From contig JAFCMP010000001.1 of assembly GCA_017506865.1 (NCBI GenBank), positions 744,001 through 808,000 of the forward strand: a stretch of DNA of 64,000 nucleotides. Reading direction: 5' to 3'. Below the pieces are notes generated by a model. It was not told where the DNA came from. It worked only from the letters and a program-made list of their open reading frames with translations, and made no database searches. Source of the DNA: Tribonema minus. Its lineage: Eukaryota > Sar > Xanthophyceae > Tribonematales > Tribonemataceae. Position numbers and translations under genes: made by a program. Shown here in pieces: positions 58,401 to 64,000 of the stretch (the first letter of the stretch is position 1; each line of letters begins with the position of its first letter).

Positions 58401-61400
58401 CCCCTGCTCTGCACCTGCCATGCCTGCAGCCAGCGCCCACCAGCAGCATACCCTGCCAGGCCAGCAGCCAGTTGAGCACTGTTGCCAGTTGAGCACTGCC
58501 ACAACATCACCCCTAGCCCTGGCCCTAGCGCTCACCACGCCACAACAGTCATCTCTGCACTCACCACCAGCTCCATGTTGCCACGTCTGCAGCCAGCGCT
58601 GCTCCCTGCTGTGCACGTGTGACGCAGCGAGTTCTCCACAACTTCACAATTAACTTCAATCTGAGCACTGCCACGAAGCCCGTCCGCTCACCACCAGCTC
58701 CATCTCCTGCCACGCCTGCAGCCGGCGCTGCTCCCTGCTGTGCACGCGTGACGCAGCGAGTTCTCCACAACTCCACAACAATTTTCAACCTGAGCACTGC
58801 CACACAAAGCCCCTTCCACTCACCACCAGCTCCATGTCCTGCCACGCATGCAACCAGTGCTGCTCACCGCCGCCCAGCTAGAAGTATATCACAGACTCCA
58901 CAATGAACTTCAACAATCTGAGTACCAAGTACCCAATAACAACTTCACAATGAACTTCAACAACCTGAGCACTGCCACTCAAAGCCCTCTCCGCTCACCA
59001 CCAGCTCCATCTCCTGCCACGCCTGCAGCCAGCGCTGCTCGCCGCCATCGAGCTGCAGCAGGTGCAGCATGAGCACGTCGCGCAGCGGCGCCTCCGCCAG
59101 CAGCGCGCCGAGCGGCACCGGCACGTGCGTTGCGCTGCCGTGCAGGTGCGCAAGCATGCGGCCGTGCCACGCCGAGGCCTGCAGGAGACCACGAGCGAGC
59201 AATGACGTCTGGCATTGAGACGTGTTGCCGACATAGCATATGTAGCAGGCGCGCGTTGAGGAGCGTGCGCGGCGCAGCGGCGTGCGGAGCGGCACCGGCA
59301 CGTGCGTCGCGCTGCCGTGCAGGTGCGCGAGCATGCGGCCGCGCTGAGGCCTGCGGGGGCGCTGCGGAGTGCGCAGTCATGGTGTCACGTCCGCTGGCAG
59401 CGCTGAGCAGCGCTGCCGACATCATTATACTGTCAGTAGGTGCGCGCTGCCGTGCAGGCGCCGCAGGCCTGCGGGCGCCGCGAGAGCGCGACGACGTCTG
59501 GCGTTGACAAAGAAGGCCAACATCAGTCCATGTAGCAGGCGCGCTGCGCGAAAGGGGAGCGCGGGGTGCAGCGGCGCGTCCGACGGCGCATCGCGTCGCG
59601 CTGCCGTGCAGGTGCGCGATCCCTGCCGAGGCCCGGAGCGCCACCAGCGCGCAGTCATGATGTCGTGGCGGCCGGCAGCGCTGAGCAGCGCTGCCGACAT
59701 CACGATAATGTAGTGGCGCGCTGCCACGCGGGCGCAGCAGGCCTGGGGGCGCCGCCAACGCGCTGTAATGATGTCATACAGCGCTGAGCGATGGTGCTTG
59801 TGGCGGTGGCGCTGCGCAGCGGCGCCTCGCCAGCAGCGCCCGCTGCCTGCGATCCTACTCGTGTGTCGATGGGTGCAGCATCTACCGATATACATGTGTC
59901 TAGTGGCACAAATATACTTTGGCTATGCATGTGCGTGCTGCGCACAAGCGCCGGCACATTTCCCCCGCGCCGTGCCGTTGGTTCTGACATGGGGGTATGT
60001 ATACATGGTGCAGTCAGATGGCAGCGCTCAGGCGGTGCTTCCAGCGCGCTGCTGCTGCTAGCAGAACGGTCTCACGGCACTGGCCATTCTGTCTGTCACG
60101 CTGCCGCGCGGAGCGCTGTCGCTTGCCTATCAGTAGCTGACGTCCTTAGCGTCACGGTCGGGGGTAGGTTGGCGCGGCGGCGAGCGTCACAGTGCCAGCA
60201 GCAGCGCTTAACAATGCAGTGTACACTGTAACAGCGCGCCATGTGACTGCAGCACGCGGTGGCAGCGCGCTGCGCAGCTGCCGCGCGCCATGAGAAGCAG
60301 TGCCGCCCTGCCACGGCTGCAGCAGCAAGAGGGCGGCGCTGTCGCGGTGCCACACAATCGGCGCTGCTGCTGCTGCTGCTGGCGCTGCTGCTGCCAGCCG
60401 CGCTCCCTGCCACTGCCCTTGCCCAATGCGGTACCCGTGCACATGGTGCCGGCACCCGCGCTGCCGCGGTCACGACTCGATCGCCGTAGCTCGAGTGGCA
60501 CAACTCAACCCCTGCCAGAGCGTGCAGACACAGACCACAAACTGGCAAAGGCCACATTGACCTCTACCTGCAAACTGTACCTAGAGCAAGCGTTGTGAAC
60601 GACGCCTCACCCTGACACAGAGCGAATGCGCCGCCGGCCAGCTCGACTCTACCTGCAAACGACTGCTGTACCTACGCCGGGTTCGCGACAAATGTCTCAC
60701 CTGGAACAGAGCAAAAGCGCCGCCCGCCAGCGCCGCCTCCGCCGCGGCGACCAGCGGCTCCACCGCCGCCCACGCTTCCACCGCGTCCTCCGCCTCGCCT
60801 GCAGAGACCGCCGCCGCCGCGGACGCCGCCGCCGCCGTCGCCACGCCGCTCGGGTCCAGCTCCGTGCTCAGGTCGCGGTCGCTGCCGGGGTGGAGGTACT
60901 GCAGCAGCGGCGTGCCCCTGCGGCGCAGGCAGCGCAGCGCGAGCAGGCGTCGAGGGCAGCGGGTTAGAGCGTGAGAGCAGCTGCAGCGGGTAGCGCGCGC
61001 GGTCAACACGATGAGCGCTGCCGCAAGTGTCATTTACATGCACTCGCATGGCATGGCGACGCAAGGCATTCATTAGCGCCGCCCTGCGCGCGCACGCACT
61101 GCAAGAGCATCATCCCCTGCTGAAAACTGCCATCACGCCGCGATGCGACCTGCCCCGGGGGCGCCTCGCAACCAGCGCCCAGCGCCGAGCGCGCACTCAC
61201 CAATCCGGCGGCGGCGCGCCGCGCGCGTCGCACGCCGCGACGAGCTCGCGCAGGCGCCACGCGTCCACGAGGAAGCACGCGCGGTTGTGGTCCGCCGAGT
61301 CGCCGCCGCTCTCGGACACGCGCCGCGCGTGCGCGCGCGCCGCCGCCGCCGGGTGCACGTCGCGCAGCGGGCTCGCGATCGGGCTCAGGTGCAGCGCGCT

Positions 61401-62210
61401 GCCGCCGCCGTTGGCGCTGCTGCCGGTCGGGCCGCCGCCGTGTGCGGTGTGGTTGACGGCGGCGTGCGCTGCCGCGGCGGCGGCGGCGGAGGTGTGCGCC
61501 CCCGGCGACTCGGTGCCGCCGCCGTGGTCGCTGAGCGTTGCGCGCCGGATGCGCGGCGGCGACGCCGGCGGCTGCGGCGGCTGCGGCGGCCCATAATGGC
61601 TGTTGAGCTGGTGTATGGCGGCGTGGCGCTGGCGCTCCCTCTCGCGCTCCTCGAGGAAGTGGGAGAAGAAGGTGACCTTCCTGGGGTCCAGGAGCACCTC
61701 GTGCAGCGTGTAGGCCGCCGACAGGCGCTCGAAGATGACGGCGAACTCGTGGCGCTCGGACTTGGAGCCGGCCTGCGCGTCCTTGGCGGACGCGGAGATC
61801 ATGAAGTCGCGCAGCCTGTCCCTCCTCCGCGCCTGCTCGATGAGCGCCAGCACTCCCGGCAGTGGCAGTTGGCTCACATTCTGGCCCTCTATGCTGACGA
61901 TGAGGTCTCCAACGGCGATGCTGAGGATGGGGGGAGCCGCGGAGGCTGGAGGGGAGTTGAGTCCCGTGTTCGTGCCAGGGCTGCTGGTGGGAGTGAAGCC
62001 ATTGACGTAGACTCCCCGCCTGCACCGAGTTTCCAGCAGCTTCAGCCCTAGCGGAGTGGTGCCTTTCTTGAGCAGCAGGCTGTAGCGCTCTCGTCTGGGA
62101 GCCGTCAGCCACCACTCCAGGGCATCGCTGGCATCCAGGGACGGGGTGCGCCCGACAGGCTGTCCTTTAGGAGCGTGCTCGCTGCCCCAAGGAGGTGGTA
62201 ATGTGTTCAT
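52453..62210 (-). CDS. PDZ-RGS-DENN multidomain protein
   Basis: Probably a regulator linking G-protein and Rab signalling: DENN domains act as Rab exchange factors, RGS domains speed GTP hydrolysis by G-alpha, PDZ domains bind C-terminal peptides (family knowledge; activity here is inference). Exons: 62210-61201, 60917-60701, 59178-58999, 58302-57967, 57559-57284, 56844-56493, 55686-54673, 53705-53298, 52716-52453; about 1350 aa. PDZ residues 43-140 (GVYVNGF, VGDLIVSIEGQNVSQLPLPG). RGS-like from 158: YTLHEVLLDPRKVTFFSHFL, then a low-complexity insert of over 100 residues, then ACFLVDAWRLRELVAA and TPLLQYLHPGSD. uDENN: FTFAMPGQDGTDTLYGACLV. cDENN: LLCEGKVVLLSRRASLLTLA to APDLVQCPTPYLIG. dDENN: CATFTKTQMHSNFLAAVAAL, near the stop. 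The first eight exons agree in phase; 53298 (phase 1) to 52716 (phase 0) does not, so a small exon or different site is missing there. Exons 57559-56493 have no recognised domain. Confidence 0.85.
53110..53965 (-). repeat. Copies of both edges of DENN exon 53705-53298
   Basis: The exon tail (plus strand CGCCTGCGCCTCCTCCGCCT) at 53305-53330 is repeated at about 53145-53170. The exon head (GCGGCGTGCGGCGACAGCAGGCCTGCGCG) at 53683-53711 recurs at about 53916-53944. Repeats of GGCAGTTTCGTTTC also lie at 53249-53283. Confidence 0.85.
56215..56420. repeat. Duplicated intron segment with CCCTAA array
   Basis: GTCCCTGAAGCGCCAGCATCAC occurs at about 56218 and 56382; the second copy directly follows a (CCCTAA) array at 56358-56381. 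It is in the intron between exons 56844-56493 and 55686-54673. Confidence 0.88.
57672..57747. repeat. Perfect 38-bp tandem duplication
   Basis: TAGATTATGTGTAAAGTTTG plus 18 further bases occur twice without mismatch. Just beyond, at about 57768-57850, lies a decayed copy of the tail of exon 58302-57967 (CGCACTGACAGCGCCGTCGA versus CGCACTCACCGCGCCGTCGA). Confidence 0.95.
58550..59760 (-). repeat. Both edges of DENN-gene exon 59178-58999 amplified
   Basis: Tail: plus-strand CTCACCACCAGCTCCAT(C/G)TCCTGCCACGC recurs at about 58560, 58690 and 58820 besides the real border at 58995, period about 130 bp. Head: GCGCTGCCGTGCAGGTGCGC with CGAGGCCTGC recurs at about 59315, 59448 and 59598 besides the real border at 59178, with linkers containing GCAGCGCTGAGCAGCGCTGC and CATGTAGCAGGCGCG. 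Confidence 0.9.
60490..60720 (-). repeat. Copy of the tail of DENN-gene exon 60917-60701
   Basis: Plus-strand GTCTCACCTGGAACAGAGCA at the real exon end has a decayed copy, CCTCACCCTGACACAGAGCG, at about 60607, and CTACCTGCAAACTGTACCTA is repeated about 80 bp apart. Confidence 0.75.
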
Positions 62211-62791
62211 CGCCGCTGTTCAGTCCTGCCTCTGGGAAGGTGCAAGACTTCGCTATACAACGTGGATGACGTGCTGCTGGACAAAACTGATGCAGCACGA
62301 CTTGCGGATCCAGATTGCAGCCACTCTCAACGCACGCGCTCGAGGTATCGAGGTATCTGATTTTTTTTTCTTTTTTCAACGGTTCTGGCGTTCAGATACC
62401 TACCTACCTGCCTGAAAAGAATTCACGCTTCCCTGTCACGCATTCAGGACCGTCGCTACCACGCACAGCTGGTGAATTGGAGCGAAACAGGTACGGCCGT
62501 GACTGCCCCGAGCTGCGCCTTGGCGCTCAGTGCCGGTGATTTTTGTGCCCATTTTGCTCCAGATCAATCTATCAGAGCTGGTACCTGACCTGACTGCTTT
62601 GCAGTGTGTAAGCCGGCACAGCACACATTGTGCATCTGCGCGAAGGTTAATTACTCGTATTTGGCGTATTATTCCTCTTGGCCTGATCAAACCATTGGGC
62701 ACTCCCCCGACTGCTTTATCAGATCGCATCGTCAACCGACTCAGCGAGTTCCTCGAGGCAGCAGGCAGTGCACCTGAGACAGGACAGCAAG
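62211..62791. promoter_or_regulatory. Divergent (bidirectional) promoter region, DENN gene and MBF1
   Basis: 581 bp separate the two start codons. It holds a T-rich run at 62361-62376 flanked by a perfect 10-bp inverted repeat, AGGTATCTGA at 62351-62360 and TCAGATACCT at 62392-62401. GC content is lower than in the genes. Which element is functional is unknown. Confidence 0.6.
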
Positions 62792-64000
62792 ATGAATGGG
62801 CAGGATTGGGACACGGTGACGCTGGCGAAGAACAGGGCGCCCACAACAAAGGGAGCGAAGAATGCAGCTGTAGCAACGGCGCTGCGGACAGGCACTCTGC
62901 AGACAGAGAAGCGATGGGCGGGGGGAGAGAACAAGTCGACTCATGCTCCGCACATGAACCTCAAGAAGCTGGACGAGGATACTGACAACTTAAAACGTGA
63001 GTGCTGGCTTGTCTTCAGCTACTCATTGGGGCTGCTCCTCTCATTCGGTTCTGCGACTCCCGGCAGAACAGTCCCGGAGTATTTAACGCTTACTGTTTAA
63101 AAAAGTGATCATCCATCATCATGAAAGTCAGACTTTATCATGTAGCAGATTTGCTGGTAGTTCACCAGTGCAGCAGGCTACTGCCATTTCATTCCTTAAT
63201 GTGGTTCAGCTGATGCGTCCATCCGTCTTTTCCATCAAGTTCCTGCACTTGAACTGGGTGCACGCAAGCTAGCAATCCTGTTTGTGGAAATGAAGCGTGC
63301 GTGCATCTCACTGTTGCATACCACGGTGCCTCTGGCGAGAGCGCCTGTGATACGCTGCAGTCACTGTGCTGCGGCACATTAATTCTTCAGCCTTGTCAAC
63401 CGTCAGGGCGATCATCTGTATATGGGCAAAAGTGCAGCCATGTCCCTTATGAAAAACGAATCAAAAAGATCGTTATAACATCGCGTCCGTCAGTCAGCCT
63501 GTGGACCAAAGCTCGGCGCAGCTGAATCAGCAGGCAGATAAAACTGAGTACGGGCAGTCACGTGGCTGAATTTGCCACAGCGTTTCCCCTTATACCATCT
63601 TGTTGAATTCGTGCAGTGATAGTGGACTGCGGGCATCTTCACCTCTGCATTTCTCCCTGATCAAACTACATGTTGGACTTCCTGCAGTGGCCGCGTGATG
63701 GGAGCGCAGCGCAGGCATATTTGCCGCAGCAGCTTCCGCTGATTAAGCGGTATATCGAACTTATGTGCAGCGACTGCATAGACCGAGTCTGGTGCAGGCA
63801 TTGTTGCCACAGCTTCTTCCCTGACACAACTTCATGTTGAACTTGTGCAGATGACCGCGTGGGCCGGAGCCTGTTGCAGGCATCTTTGCCACAGTATATT
63901 ATTTCTGACACAACTTCATGTCGAACTTCTGCGGACGACCGCGTGGACCGGAGCCTGGCGCAGGCATTCTTGCCACAGCCTCCCTGACGTAACTTCATGT
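62792..64000 (+). CDS. MBF1: Multiprotein bridging factor 1, first exon (partial)
   Basis: Conserved small transcriptional coactivator (EDF1 in animals) linking activators to TBP, also ribosome-associated during collisions. Only the first coding exon, 62792-62996, lies in the window: 68 codons plus one base, ending at donor GTGAGT in phase 1. It encodes the N-terminal MBF1 domain: NGQDWDTVTLAKNRAP, KRWAGGENKSTHA, KKLDEDTDNLK. The helix-turn-helix part, which makes up the second half of the protein, is not found before 64000 and should follow the window's end. The start is the first ATG of the frame matching the family. Confidence 0.9.
63540..64000 (+). repeat. ~95-bp tandem repeat in MBF1 intron 1
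   Basis: Units of TTTGCCACAG ... TGACACAACTTCATGTTGAA CTTGTGCAG ... GGACCGGAGCCTG..GCAGGCAT recur about five times to the window's edge, more alike toward the right. Because each unit has a GCCACAG acceptor-like site and similarity rises toward the right, they may be copies of the next exon's head. Confidence 0.8.

Noticed and set aside
1..64000. Junction copies as an assembly artefact
   Set aside because: Copies differ from each other in graded fashion, have different periods at each locus, and occur at many loci; a collapsed or stuttered assembly would give identical copies. Raw reads would still be needed to exclude it fully.

Overview
This is nuclear DNA from a GC-rich, intron-rich eukaryotic alga, probably one with a secondary (complex) red plastid, such as a haptophyte or heterokont. 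Four things point this way. The carotenoid gene at 22.6-28.4 kb starts with a signal peptide followed by an AFVP-type junction, the mark of bipartite targeting to a complex plastid. Telomere-like arrays scattered through introns are TTAGGG, not the plant TTTAGGG. Exons are very GC-rich with long runs of Ala and Gly codons. Introns are GT-AG with acceptors preceded by C-rich, often pure poly-C, tracts. The exact lineage cannot be fixed from this window. There is nothing prokaryotic here.

Layout. (1) 71-20939 (+): the last 19 exons of a DNA-PKcs-like PI3K-related kinase, covering FAT, kinase and FATC; the 5' part lies before the window. (2) 22611-28446 (+): complete zeta-carotene desaturase, 5 exons, about 602 aa. 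(3) 29781-36979 (+): complete KDM5/JARID1-type histone H3K4 demethylase, 7 exons, about 1048 aa. (4) 39488-42334 (-): a small unrecognised protein with two RRxS motifs and a C-terminal CaaX-like CVVS. (5) 44201-51590 (-): complete tandem (type III) coronin resembling coronin-7, 6 exons, about 989 aa. (6) 52453-62210 (-): a large PDZ-RGS-DENN multidomain protein, at least 9 exons. (7) 62792 onward (+): first exon of MBF1, sharing a 581-bp divergent intergenic region with gene 6. For genes 1, 2, 3 and 5 the exon phases close perfectly by hand; gene 6 has one unresolved junction.

The most striking feature is not a gene. Almost every long intron carries extra copies of the neighbouring exon edge: 30-100 nt of exon plus its splice site, repeated 2 to 8 times at 60-190 bp spacing. 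This occurs in all six multi-exon genes, on both strands, at donors and at acceptors, and one copy is inverted. It looks like a general process that builds introns by amplifying exon-intron junctions. Interstitial TTAGGG arrays and a TTGAAGTT motif are often part of the repeated units. There are also two dispersed repeat families: a roughly 170-bp family with three copies that keep the same short reading frame, and a roughly 570-bp family with two copies in opposite orientation.

The genes are housekeeping or regulatory genes with unrelated roles (DNA repair, carotenoid synthesis, chromatin, actin/Golgi traffic, Rab or G-protein signalling, transcription). They do not form an operon or cluster.
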